Of a stretch of 64,000 nt of DNA, positions 50,285-60,097 are shown piece after piece. The notes beneath the pieces are model-generated. The model saw only the letters and a program-made list of their open reading frames with translations, did not search any database and was not told the DNA's origin. Numbering within the stretch: position 1 is the stretch's first letter; every line of letters begins with the position of its first letter. Source of the DNA: Agathobacter sp. (lineage in GTDB: Bacteria > Bacillota > Clostridia > Lachnospirales > Lachnospiraceae). The DNA is taken from positions 44,011-108,010 of the forward strand of contig JALEKN010000049.1 in the NCBI GenBank assembly GCA_022769125.1. The letters run 5' to 3'. A program made the position numbers and the translations under genes.

Positions 50285-50416
50285 TAATCGTTAAATTTTT
50301 CTTAAATCCACAAATCGACTACAAGATATGGTATGATGGAAAGAGAAAATCCCGGACAGTGGAGGCACTACACGGAATGAATCAGCTAGTAAAGTAAACA
50401 GGAAAGGGTATATCAA

Positions 50417-51106
50417 TTGATGGGGGAATCAATCATACAAGATGGAATTGACAGTTGGGAGACTGTCATGTTCTTATATAACTCTGCACTTAAGGAAGTT
50501 GTGACTAAGGTAGACATTCTAAATGACGAATTTGTCCATATCCACAACTATAATCCAATCGAATACACAAAGTCCCGCATTAAGACGCCGGAGAGTATTG
50601 TAAAAAAGCTAAAAAGAAATGGCTTCGAGTCATCAATCGAGAATATGATCAACCATATAAACGATATTGCGGGTGTACGGATCGTGTGCTCCTTTACTTC
50701 GGATATATATCTGCTTTCGGAGATGATCGGCAAGCAGAATGACCTTACGGTTGTTTCTGTTAAGGATTATATCAGGCATCCGAAGGAGAGCGGATACAAA
50801 AGCTTTCATATGCTTGTGACGGTTCCGATTTTCTTGTCGGACCGCGTGGTGGATACGAAAGTTGAGATTCAGATCAGGACGATTGGAATGGATTTTTGGG
50901 CGAGTCTGGAGCATAAGATTTATTATAAGTTTGAGGGGCATGCACCGGAGTATATCAGCCGGGACTTAAGGGCTTGCGCTGCGATTGTTTCGGAGATGGA
51001 TGCGAAGATGCTGCAGCTCAACGAAGCGATTGTTGAGGCCAAGGCACAGCAGGAAGAAGAAAAGGCGCAACAGGAAGAGGAAAAAACAGATGGCAAACAT
51101 CATTGA
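50417..51106 (+). CDS. GTP pyrophosphokinase, small alarmone synthetase (RelQ-like)
   Basis: RIKTPESIVKKLKRNG, DIAGVRIVCSF, ESGYKSFHMLV, VEIQIRTIGMDFWASLEHKIYYK. Confidence 0.93.
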   Translation: MMGESIIQDGIDSWETVMFLYNSALKEVVTKVDILNDEFVHIHNYNPIEYTKSRIKTPESIVKKLKRNGFESSIENMINHINDIAGVRIVCSFTSDIYLLSEMIGKQNDLTVVSVKDYIRHPKESGYKSFHMLVTVPIFLSDRVVDTKVEIQIRTIGMDFWASLEHKIYYKFEGHAPEYISRDLRACAAIVSEMDAKMLQLNEAIVEAKAQQEEEKAQQEEEKTDGKHH

Positions 51107-52976
51107 CGCATCGAATTTAACAAAGTCTTTTACGGGAAGGAAGCTTTTTTGTGAAGCTTCCTTTTCTGTGCAGGAAGGAGAAAAAATCGGGATTGTCGGA
51201 ATCAACGGAACCGGGAAATCGACACTTCTTCGAATCCTTGCAGGTGTGGAAGAAGCTGACGAGGGCGAGGTTATTACCGCAAACCATATTGTGATGAATT
51301 ACCTTCCACAGAATCCGCAGTTTGCCGATGGGCATTCGGCTATGGAAGCGGTGCTTACACTTGCAGGCAAGAACCATGCGGTCGACGAGCACAATTATGC
51401 TTTACAGAGCGAAGCAAAGTCATTGCTTACAAGACTTGGAATCAGCGATACATCGCTTGCGGTCTGTAAGATGTCCGGAGGACAAAGAAAGAGGGTGGCA
51501 CTTGCAGCGGCTCTCCTGATGCCGTGTGATGTGCTTCTTCTGGACGAGCCGACAAACCATCTTGACTATGAGATGATCGAATGGCTGGAGAATTATCTGA
51601 AGGGCTACAAGGGAGCACTTATCATGGTAACGCATGACAGATATTTTCTGGATAGCGTATGTGAAAGAATTGTCGAGATCGATAAAGGCAATATATACAG
51701 CTATGATACCAATTATACCGGATTTTTGGAAAGCAAAGCAGCCAGAGAGGATAGTGAGCGGGCGACAGAGCGTAAGAGACAGTCCATTCTTAGAAAAGAA
51801 ATCGCATGGATGCAGCGCGGGGCACGGGCACGTTCCACCAAACAGAAAGCGCATATCCAAAGATATGAAGCCTTAAAGGAGCAGCGGGGACCAAGGCAGG
51901 ATGCAGCGCTTGAGATGGCATCTGTCTCAAGCCGTCTGGGAAGGACTACAGTCGAGCTCTCACACATTTCCAAGCGATATGGAGAGACGATCTGTGTGGA
52001 GGACTTCTCCTATATCTTCCTGAAAAATGACCGGATTGGTTTTGTCGGGAAAAACGGATGCGGAAAGACCACACTGATGAGGATGATTGCCGGACTGATC
52101 CAGCCGGATAGTGGTCAGATTGTCGTAGGGCAGACGGTAAAGATCGGGTATTACAGTCAGGAAATACGTCTGACAACTTCAGAAGATGAATACACAATTG
52201 ACGGTGACACTGCAAATGCAAAAAAAGATGCAGCAGGAACATCATATATGAATCCGAAAGACCGCGTAATCGACTATATAAAGGATACAGCGGAATATGT
52301 AAGGACAGAGGATGGGCTTGTATCGGCATCGGCGATGCTTGAGAGATTCCTCTTCCCGCCAGAGGAGCAGTATGGACTCATTGAAAAGCTTTCCGGCGGG
52401 GAACGCAGGAGGCTGAATCTCCTGCGCGTGCTTATGGAGGCTCCGAATGTATTGATTCTGGATGAGCCGACAAATGATCTGGACACGCAGACGCTTGCAA
52501 TTTTGGAAGACTATTTAGACAATTACGATGGCATTGTCGTTACGGTATCCCATGACAGGTATTTTCTCGACCGTGTTGTATCGCGTATCTTTGCATTTGA
52601 AGGAAACGGCAGGATTATGCAATACGAGGGCGGATATGCGGATTATATGGCAAAAAGACCCAAAGGAGAAACGGAGGAGGGAACTGGTTTAAGGGAGAAA
52701 ACACCAGATGCACAGTCAAAGGCAACCTGGGGACATGCCGCTAAACTAAAGTTTACATATAAAGAGGCGAAGGAGTATGAGACAATCGAGTCGGATATTG
52801 CGGTTCTGGAAGAAAAGATCGAATCGATTGACAAGCAGATGCTTACCTATGCAACCGATGCAGGCAAATTAAACGCGCTGCAGAAGGAGCAGGAGGAATT
52901 GCAGAAGCTTCTGGAAGAGAAAATGGAGCGATGGGAATATCTGGAGGAACTCGCTGAAAGAATCCGTAACCAATAG
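51090..52976 (+). CDS. ABC-F family ATPase
   Basis: Two ATPase domains (GINGTGKSTLLRIL, GKNGCGKTTLMRMI), two LSGG-type signatures, C-terminal coiled coil. Confidence 0.93.
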   Translation: MANIIDASNLTKSFTGRKLFCEASFSVQEGEKIGIVGINGTGKSTLLRILAGVEEADEGEVITANHIVMNYLPQNPQFADGHSAMEAVLTLAGKNHAVDEHNYALQSEAKSLLTRLGISDTSLAVCKMSGGQRKRVALAAALLMPCDVLLLDEPTNHLDYEMIEWLENYLKGYKGALIMVTHDRYFLDSVCERIVEIDKGNIYSYDTNYTGFLESKAAREDSERATERKRQSILRKEIAWMQRGARARSTKQKAHIQRYEALKEQRGPRQDAALEMASVSSRLGRTTVELSHISKRYGETICVEDFSYIFLKNDRIGFVGKNGCGKTTLMRMIAGLIQPDSGQIVVGQTVKIGYYSQEIRLTTSEDEYTIDGDTANAKKDAAGTSYMNPKDRVIDYIKDTAEYVRTEDGLVSASAMLERFLFPPEEQYGLIEKLSGGERRRLNLLRVLMEAPNVLILDEPTNDLDTQTLAILEDYLDNYDGIVVTVSHDRYFLDRVVSRIFAFEGNGRIMQYEGGYADYMAKRPKGETEEGTGLREKTPDAQSKATWGHAAKLKFTYKEAKEYETIESDIAVLEEKIESIDKQMLTYATDAGKLNALQKEQEELQKLLEEKMERWEYLEELAERIRNQ

Positions 52977-53011
52977 AAAAGAAAATTAAATCAGAATTAT
53001 AATGGATAAAT

Positions 53012-53060
53012 AAAACCCGATTGTATGCGGAAAAATACTTCTACATGCAATCGGGTTTGT
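53012..53060. terminator. Terminator hairpin between convergent genes
   Basis: AAACCCGATTG...CAATCGGGTTT. Confidence 0.75.
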
Positions 53061-53107
53061 TCTTTATATTTCAAAATTAAATAATTAAACAATGATTTAA
53101 CAACACA

Positions 53108-53560
53108 TTATTTAACAGAAAAACGTTCCAATCTGGAGAAGAGTTTCTGTGGGATAGAGAATCCGAAGATAATCCCAAACACAATGCCGCCGGCAGTCAT
53201 GAAGGTTTCCATTCCTTTTGACGTGAACATGGATTGGTTTCCCATGAACAGGTAGTATGCGGTATAGTAGATGCCTGCTCCGGGAACAAGCGGAAAGATT
53301 CCGGTGAGAAGATAGACTGTTGCAGGATTTTTCCGGAGCACTGCAAAGGCTCTTGCCAAAATGGTAAGGCAGGCTGTAGCGACAATGCACGCAACTGCAA
53401 TGTGGACATCGGCTGCAAGCATGCAATAGTAGATGATCCAGCCCAATGCGCCGGTAAGACCACAGTAGATCAGTTCAGCCTTTGGGGCAAAAAAGACAAT
53501 CGCAAACCCAAGCGTGGCAACGAATGAAACTGCCAATTGAATGATGAAATTTAAGATCAT
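53108..53560 (-). CDS. Threonine/serine exporter ThrE-like half (DUF3815)
   Basis: Multi-TM ~150 aa; LTGIFPLVPGAGIYYTAY; next to DUF1212 half. Confidence 0.88.
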   Translation of the reverse strand: MILNFIIQLAVSFVATLGFAIVFFAPKAELIYCGLTGALGWIIYYCMLAADVHIAVACIVATACLTILARAFAVLRKNPATVYLLTGIFPLVPGAGIYYTAYYLFMGNQSMFTSKGMETFMTAGGIVFGIIFGFSIPQKLFSRLERFSVK

Positions 53561-54333
53561 AAAAGTGCACCTCCTCCGAATTGATGACTTAGCCAGATGG
53601 AAATACATACGCCAACCGCAATGCATAGGGCGGTAAGGAGCGCATCGATCAAATGAATGGTTCCGGAAAGATAATCTCCGTTGTAGAAATCACGGATGGA
53701 TGTTGTGAAAGCAATTCCGGGAACAAGAGGCATGATCGCACCGATAACAACTTTATCCTGCATGATCGGAAGCCCGGTTAACAGAACCAGGATGCTTAAA
53801 ATTGTTACAAAGCTGCTGGCAAAGACGTTGGAGAGTACACCGGAGAGCTTATGCTTAGCAAAATTCATGAGGAGCATTTTCTCGAGAATTCCGATAAAGA
53901 AAGCGACAACCGCATCGATGGGCTGCCCGCCAAACAGATAACTAAAGCCGCCACAGCCGAGTCCGCATCCAAGAATCAGGAGCATTTTTGTATACAGCTT
54001 CTGCTCTTTACATGCGTCCAGACGATCCCAGGCATCGGAAACGGAACATTTGTGTTCACAGAGGTCACGAGTCAATTGATTGAGCACGCTAAGCTTGCCA
54101 AGATCGACTGCGCCAAGGGGAACGTGACGGATCATGCTGCATGCATCCTCACGGTTTTCGTTTGCACTTGCAAAGATACCGTTTGATATTACATATACAT
54201 CGTATTCTTCTACCTGATAGGATTCTAAAATGCGAAGAACAACATCTTCTACGCGGTATATTTCTGCGCCATTCCTCAACATTGCATCACCGATTTCAAC
54301 GGCTAAGGTTAAAATCTCTTTTGTATCGGCCAT
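53557..54333 (-). CDS. Threonine/serine exporter ThrE-like half (DUF1212)
   Basis: AVEIGDAMLRNGAEIYRVEDVVLRIL, PLVPGIAFTTSIRDFYNGDYLSG. Confidence 0.9.
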   Translation of the reverse strand: MADTKEILTLAVEIGDAMLRNGAEIYRVEDVVLRILESYQVEEYDVYVISNGIFASANENREDACSMIRHVPLGAVDLGKLSVLNQLTRDLCEHKCSVSDAWDRLDACKEQKLYTKMLLILGCGLGCGGFSYLFGGQPIDAVVAFFIGILEKMLLMNFAKHKLSGVLSNVFASSFVTILSILVLLTGLPIMQDKVVIGAIMPLVPGIAFTTSIRDFYNGDYLSGTIHLIDALLTALCIAVGVCISIWLSHQFGGGALL

Positions 54334-54502
54334 AGTTCTTTCCTTTTGCATAAACATAAATTCTCCCATGCACTGCTGGGCTACCTAATCAATTTAAGAG
54401 GTTTTCCCGGATATGTCAATTATTTGTTCCTTTTTCCGGAAAAATGCACGGCTGCTTATATTATGTAAAAAGCGGGACATACTATAAGCGGAGGGAAAAG
54501 AA

Positions 54503-54658
54503 ATGAAAGCATATCGTATTTTACTTGTGATTTTACTTGTGGCTGCAATCGGATGCGGAGCATGGTATTTCTATGGCGTGTTTCATAGTGACACTGCTCC
54601 AGAGGAGGGAACGCTCGTCAAAGGGAGCGAGCAGATGTGCAGATGCAACCGGGGGTAA
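54503..54658 (+). CDS. Small single-pass membrane protein upstream of spoVAA
   Basis: GGAGGG RBS; MKAYRILLVILLVAAIGCGAWYFYGVFHSDTAPEEGTLVKGSEQMCRCNRG; absent from ORF track. Confidence 0.55.
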   Translation: MKAYRILLVILLVAAIGCGAWYFYGVFHSDTAPEEGTLVKGSEQMCRCNRG

Positions 54659-55332
54659 GCGGCAGAAGGCAGGCTCTGCCGCCGACTGTTTATATAAAAA
54701 CGGATGAGCACAACCTGACTCACAAAAAACAGGTTATCATCGAGGATGTGTTCTCTGTGTTTGGAACAGATGCCTATACTGTAAACCAGATAAAGAAATT
54801 GCCGCTGTACCATTATCCGGATGAGGTACAGCAAAGGTCATCAAAGAAGAAGGTTGTTGTTTTTTCCATATTAAAAGTGATTGAACTGATTCACACTGTA
54901 AATCCCGATCTTTGTGTGGTTAATCTTGGAGAGACGGATTTCATTATTGAGTTCATTCCAAAGGAACAGCAATCGAAAGTGTTAGAGATCGCGAAGCTAC
55001 TTGCAATCTGCGTTATAACATTTCTTGGATCTGCATTTACTATTATGGCATTCAATAATGACGTGTCCGTGAATGGCGTGTTTGAACGGTTTTACGGACA
55101 GATTACAGGAACAGAAAAGCCTGCTGTAACAGAACTTGAGATATGTTACAGCATTGGACTATCTGTAGGAATCATTGTTTTCTTTAACCATTTTGGCAAA
55201 AAAAAGATAACAATGGACCCGACTCCGATACAGGTAGAACTCCGAAAATATGAAGCGGATATGGCAGATACACTGATCCAGAATGCGAGTAGAAAAGGAC
55301 ATAATCAGGATGTGAACTCAGACGGTGCATGA
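54637..55332 (+). CDS. spoVAA: Stage V sporulation protein AA
   Basis: TVYIKTDEHNLTHKKQVIIEDVFSVFGTD, SVGIIVFFNHFGKKKITMDPTPIQVELRKYE. Confidence 0.88.
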   Translation: MQMQPGVSGRRQALPPTVYIKTDEHNLTHKKQVIIEDVFSVFGTDAYTVNQIKKLPLYHYPDEVQQRSSKKKVVVFSILKVIELIHTVNPDLCVVNLGETDFIIEFIPKEQQSKVLEIAKLLAICVITFLGSAFTIMAFNNDVSVNGVFERFYGQITGTEKPAVTELEICYSIGLSVGIIVFFNHFGKKKITMDPTPIQVELRKYEADMADTLIQNASRKGHNQDVNSDGA

Positions 55333-55368
55333 AGAATCCAAAGAAACAGATAGGAGGGACAAAGGCGT

Positions 55369-55806
55369 ATGTGGCTGGAAAGACTGACCTTGATTGTATT
55401 GGGACTTGGAGCCGGGGTGGCGGTCTCTGCGGGAACCTTTGCATTTTTGATCGTGATTGGCGTTCTGCCCAGAATGATCTGTAAAGCGAACCTGAAAGAG
55501 TATGTTATTCTTCTTGAGAATATTGTTATCGTGGGAGTAATCTATGGAACGGTGCACTCGGTATTTGATTGGAAAATGAGAATGCCGGGGGCGCATATCA
55601 TGATTGCCATGTTTGGGATTGCGTCCGGCATTTTTGTTGGGGGAATTGCTGCTGCCTTAGCAGAAATCCTTCACACGTTTCCTATCATGTTCCGGAGGTT
55701 CCACATCAAGCGCGGGTTGTCGTGGGTTATGACAGCTATGGCACTTGGCAAGCTTGCCGGGTCACTATTCTACTTTTTGACGGGATATGCTATAATAGCA
55801 GAATAG
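55369..55806 (+). CDS. spoVAB: Stage V sporulation protein AB
   Basis: GLGAGVAVSAGTFAFLIVIGVLPRM; follows spoVAA. Confidence 0.88.
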   Translation: MWLERLTLIVLGLGAGVAVSAGTFAFLIVIGVLPRMICKANLKEYVILLENIVIVGVIYGTVHSVFDWKMRMPGAHIMIAMFGIASGIFVGGIAAALAEILHTFPIMFRRFHIKRGLSWVMTAMALGKLAGSLFYFLTGYAIIAE

Positions 55807-55822
55807 AAAACGGAGGTGCGCT

Positions 55823-56167
55823 ATGATTCCATCAATAGCAAGACAAAGTGTAATTCAAAAATGTATTCTGCAGAAGTCCGTGTTACTTGGTAATTATGAA
55901 TTTTATTATCTGGGCGGGCTGTTACATAAACTATATGGGATAGATATCAGCGAGGACATGCAACCGGATGAGATGTTTGCTGTGATCGAACCGGCAATAA
56001 AGGAGCTTCATCCGGAGGATGAAAGAGAGGCATATCTGCTTAAGATTGTTTCTGTCTATCAGCCGCTGCCGGATTATGATGAGCAGATGAAGCTGCTGTT
56101 TCGCTGGGGAGCGGGGGAACAGGATCTGTGGAAGGTGCAGACCTCTTATATTCCGCCTGAACCGTAG
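55823..56167 (+). CDS. Hypothetical protein within spoVA locus
   Basis: 114 aa ORF with GGAGG RBS between spoVAB and spoVAC-like gene. Confidence 0.7.
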   Translation: MIPSIARQSVIQKCILQKSVLLGNYEFYYLGGLLHKLYGIDISEDMQPDEMFAVIEPAIKELHPEDEREAYLLKIVSVYQPLPDYDEQMKLLFRWGAGEQDLWKVQTSYIPPEP

Positions 56168-56263
56168 TGCCGGAACATAAACGGGCAAAAGCGCTTTTTA
56201 AAGGGAGGCATAATTGTAAGAAAAACGGGCATCCTTATAGAAAAATGAGAGAGGGTGACCAGA

Positions 56264-56746
56264 ATGAGCGAGGAAAAGCTTCCCAAAGGACAAAAAGAGA
56301 GAAACGATGCTTACAATACGTATGTTGAACGAGTGACACCCACGCACAATCTGTGGATGAATATGGCGAAGGCTTTTGTGCTGGGAGGAATCATCTGTGT
56401 GATTGGGCAGGTGATCATCAACATTGGGACAGATGCGTTCGGACTTGAGGATAAGGATGCTGCCACATGGTGCAGTCTGATACTTGTGCTTGCAAGCGTC
56501 ATTTTAACGAGTCTTAATGTTTATCCGTCCTTTGCAAATTGGGGCGGGGCAGGAGCTCTTGTGCCAATCACGGGCTTTGCAAACGGCGTGTGCGCCTCTG
56601 CAATAGAATTTCAGAAAGAGGGGCAGGTATTTGGTATCGGCTGCCAGATATTCCGGATAGCGGGACCGGTAATCCTGTATGGTATTTTTTCCAGCTGGAT
56701 TTTAGGAATTTTCTATTGGATTGGAACATGTTTCGGATTATGGTAA
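56264..56746 (+). CDS. spoVAC: SpoVAC/SpoVAEb-family sporulation membrane protein
   Basis: TPTHNLWMNMAKAFVLGGIICVIGQ, ALVPITGFANGVCASAIEFQKEGQVFGIGCQIFRIAGPVI. Confidence 0.9.
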   Translation: MSEEKLPKGQKERNDAYNTYVERVTPTHNLWMNMAKAFVLGGIICVIGQVIINIGTDAFGLEDKDAATWCSLILVLASVILTSLNVYPSFANWGGAGALVPITGFANGVCASAIEFQKEGQVFGIGCQIFRIAGPVILYGIFSSWILGIFYWIGTCFGLW

Positions 56747-56844
56747 GAAAAGGTTAATGATTACAAAGAATGAGCCGATATAAAGAATAAGCTGATATGG
56801 CTTTGGACAAATGGATTTGTAATAAGCACATAGGAGGAAAGAAC

Positions 56845-57525
56845 ATGAGCATAGCAACAACGAATGGAATCGGTGTAACTGCGGATGTATATGCAGCTTA
56901 CACGGCAACGGACAGCACAGCAAGAGCAGACAGCGCTGCGGCTAAGACGACAGAAAGTACAAAAAAGGCTGACAGTACAGCCGCATCCAAGACAGAGAAC
57001 ACGGAGGGCGCTGTATACGAAAAGTCAACCGGGACAGATAAAAAGACTCCATATTCTATCAATAAGATGAGTGTGGAGTACAGAGCATCTCTGGTCCAGA
57101 AGTTAAAATCCGATCAGGAACAGAGACAGAGCCAGCTTCTTGACATTGTACGTCAGATGATGTCAAAGCAGGCTGTTACATATACACAGGCAAACTCCGA
57201 TTCGTCCGATGATATGTGGAAGTTCCTTGCAAAGGGGGACTTCACTGTTGACGCGCAGACAAAGGCGCAGGCACAGGCAGATATTGCGGAAGATGGTTAT
57301 TGGGGCGTAAAGCAGACCTCCCAGCGTCTGTTTGATTTCGCGAGCGCACTCGCAGGCGATGACGTTGAGCAGATGAAGAAGATGCAGGCAGCGATGGAGA
57401 AGGGCTACAAGCAGGCGACTAAGTCATGGGGACGGGATCTCCCGGACATCAGCAAGCAGACGCTTGATGCGGCAAACAAACTTTTCGAAGATTACTATGC
57501 ATCAAAGGAGAGCACAGAGGAGTAA
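56845..57525 (+). CDS. Hypothetical protein, Ala/Thr/Ser-rich N-terminus and helical C-terminal domain
   Basis: GGAGG RBS before ATG at 56845; 226 aa. Confidence 0.7.
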   Translation: MSIATTNGIGVTADVYAAYTATDSTARADSAAAKTTESTKKADSTAASKTENTEGAVYEKSTGTDKKTPYSINKMSVEYRASLVQKLKSDQEQRQSQLLDIVRQMMSKQAVTYTQANSDSSDDMWKFLAKGDFTVDAQTKAQAQADIAEDGYWGVKQTSQRLFDFASALAGDDVEQMKKMQAAMEKGYKQATKSWGRDLPDISKQTLDAANKLFEDYYASKESTEE

Positions 57526-57540
57526 ATCCGTAGACGATAC

Positions 57541-57578
57541 AAGGCGCGGTGGCAGATGATTGCCACCGCGCCTTTTTT
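57541..57578 (+). terminator. Strong terminator
   Basis: AAGGCGCGGTGGCA / TGCCACCGCGCCTTTTTT. Confidence 0.9.
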
Positions 57579-57624
57579 AAATTTGAGGAAAATCCTTTTC
57601 ATAGGGGCACAGTGTCTGTTTTGA

Positions 57625-57654
57625 TTGACACAGGCAAAAATTCAGGGGTATAGT
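57625..57654 (+). promoter_or_regulatory. Promoter of MscS gene
   Basis: TTGACA-18 nt-TATAGT; the track ORF start (57625) is this -35 box. Confidence 0.6.
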
Positions 57655-57706
57655 GAGAGGGAACGGGGGAGGACCCGGGCATATTTCATTACAAAAGGAG
57701 AAGGAT

Positions 57707-58610
57707 ATGGAAAAAATAAGAGAAAATCGGTAGTACGTTCTGTGGTAACAGTTCTGGCTGCGCTCGCGGTGCTGGTGCTTGCGGGAGTAATAGGAAATGT
57801 GATCGGCGTGTTTGATGGAGCTTCTGATATTACACAGATGATCAAATTGGACAAAACAGTCTATGTGAAGCTCATTGTAATGATCGCATTTGTCACCTTA
57901 TTATGTAACCTGTTACTGACGTTTTTTAAGATGTTTCAGTTAAAGAAGGGACGTGTGGGAACCCTGTCCACCTTGTTTGCAAGCCTGATCCGTTACGGAG
58001 CTGTACTGCTTGGATTTTGCTGGGGACTTACGATTATCGGTGTGAATGTCAGCACGGTATTTGCCAGTGTCGGAATTATTGCACTGATTCTTGGATTTGG
58101 AGCAGAGAGTCTTGTGGCAGATCTGGTAACGGGTGTGTTTATCATATTTGAAAATCAATACAATGTCGGGGATATCATTGAGGTCGGAGGCTTCCGTGGA
58201 ACCGTTCAGGAAATTGGCTTTCGGACTGTTGTTCTCGTGGATGCCGGTGGAAATACAAAGATTGTCAATAACTCGAAGATGACAGACGTCATTAATCTTT
58301 CGGAAAAGCAGTCGTGTCCATCTGTGAGATTGGGGTGTCCTATGACACGGATCTGGATATGTTGGAAGGTAAGATGCCGCAGATCCTTGCAGAAATAAAG
58401 GAAAAGCACAAAGACATTTTTATCGGGGAGATTGCTTATCTTGGAGTAGAAGAATTGGCAGATTCCTGCGTGAAACTTAAGATCAAGGCAGATGTTAACG
58501 AGAAGGATGTGTATAGCGGACGTAGGCTCCTCAATAAAGAGATGAAGATCGCCTTTGACAAAGAGCATATTAACATCCCGTATCCGCAGCTTGATGTACA
58601 TACAAGATAG
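57707..58610 (+). pseudogene. MscS-family mechanosensitive channel with two apparent 1-nt A-run deletions
   Basis: ATG at 57707 has GGAG RBS but stops after 8 codons; adding one A at 57711-57716 and one at 58304-58307 restores MEKNKRKSVVRS...LSEKAVVSICEIGVSYDTDLD... Confidence 0.8.
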
Positions 58611-58630
58611 GATGTGCAGTGGAGGTGATT

Positions 58631-60049
58631 ATGGAAGAACATATTTCATCGGAATACTATCAGCTGCCGGAGGAATATCATCCGGCAGCAACTGAGTTCC
58701 TGGAAAAGCCAAAGCGTGAAGAAGACGGGGACAGGGAACAATCACATTCCAAAAAACTTCACAAAATGGGCTATCTTGTTGCTGCCGCGGTTGCAGTAAT
58801 GACAATATCACATTCTGCAATTCCACAACAGGCAGCCGGAGAACAAGGTGGTTCATATGTCGATATTTCACGGTATTCTTCCTGGGGTTCTGCGAATGGC
58901 GGCGTAATGCCGGTGAGCGTTGGCGGATGGCAGCTTATGGATTTGAACGGAAATATTGTCACCGGGAAAAAATATGATGATCTCGAATGCAGTCCCAACA
59001 AGGACGGCTACAGCGTATTTTTATTAAGAGACAATGGTGATGATGTCTATTGTGTCCTGAATGCATCCGGCGAGGAAATCTTTACATGGGAGAGAAAATA
59101 TGTCTCCAGCACGAGAGAGTGCGAGGTGTGTGTGACGGATGATAATATTATATGTGTAGCTGAACGATACCGGTATATCGGATATTGGACGATCAGTGGT
59201 GAAAAGATATTCGAGGAAGAAGCGGAAGCGGGAGAGAATATCTATGGAACAGTGTTTAATGAGGGAGTGGCGGTTATCGAACGAAATAATGCGCATTCTT
59301 TCCAGTTTTTGCTGCTTACACCGGATGGAAAACTGACAGAGCTGGAGAATGCCGGGAATCAGGATGCCAGGCATATCCTTGGGGGAATTGCAAACGGGTA
59401 TTTTACCATTTCAGAAGATGCGGATACAAATGCGTTTTTTGATATAGAAAGAAAAGAAGATGTGGCAGAGATTTCCATGCGTTCGTCTGTTACACAAATT
59501 ACCGGCAGCGAAAATTGGACTTGTGAACCAGGCAGCTATTGCGTGAATAACAGTACTCTCTTTGAAGAAACCAACGGAACGCTGGGAGCCGGTGCACAGA
59601 CCCGGTACGGCGAAAATTATCCACTGGAGATCTATAACTACGGAACCTATGCGAGTATTGTGGCTCGTTCCGGGGATGGAGAGAAATGTATTCTGTTTGA
59701 TTTTTGCGATGTAGATAACAGTACGAATACATTGGAACGCGCGATCGCAGTGCATGATGAGATTCTGCTAGATGATTATAAGTATTTGTGTGCAAGAGAC
59801 GGAGAGGATTACTTTTACATTGATTATGAGGGAAATATCGTGTCAGATAATTACAGATTTGCAACCTCATTTAATGATGCACATTACGCAATGATCATAG
59901 AAGCGGATGGAAATGCATACTTAATCGATGAGAATTTTACCAAGGTTGACCGGATTGAAGGTGTTACGGCAGTCGAACCCTGTGGTGAGGCATTCGTCTG
60001 TGAAATTGATGAAAAAGAAACGCTTTATGTCTCGGCAAAAACAAAATAA
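58631..60049 (+). CDS. Membrane-anchored protein with WG-repeat-like beta repeats
   Basis: TM segment near residue 50; repeats such as GWQLMDLNGNIVTGKKYDDL and YFYIDYEGNIVSDNYRFA. Confidence 0.7.
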   Translation: MEEHISSEYYQLPEEYHPAATEFLEKPKREEDGDREQSHSKKLHKMGYLVAAAVAVMTISHSAIPQQAAGEQGGSYVDISRYSSWGSANGGVMPVSVGGWQLMDLNGNIVTGKKYDDLECSPNKDGYSVFLLRDNGDDVYCVLNASGEEIFTWERKYVSSTRECEVCVTDDNIICVAERYRYIGYWTISGEKIFEEEAEAGENIYGTVFNEGVAVIERNNAHSFQFLLLTPDGKLTELENAGNQDARHILGGIANGYFTISEDADTNAFFDIERKEDVAEISMRSSVTQITGSENWTCEPGSYCVNNSTLFEETNGTLGAGAQTRYGENYPLEIYNYGTYASIVARSGDGEKCILFDFCDVDNSTNTLERAIAVHDEILLDDYKYLCARDGEDYFYIDYEGNIVSDNYRFATSFNDAHYAMIIEADGNAYLIDENFTKVDRIEGVTAVEPCGEAFVCEIDEKETLYVSAKTK

Positions 60050-60050
60050 C

Positions 60051-60086
60051 AAAAAACTCCGGAAGCAAAATCGCCTCCGGAGTTTT
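60051..60086 (+). terminator. Terminator
   Basis: AAAAACTCCGGA...TCCGGAGTTTTT. Confidence 0.8.
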
Positions 60087-60097
60087 TCTCTTTATTC

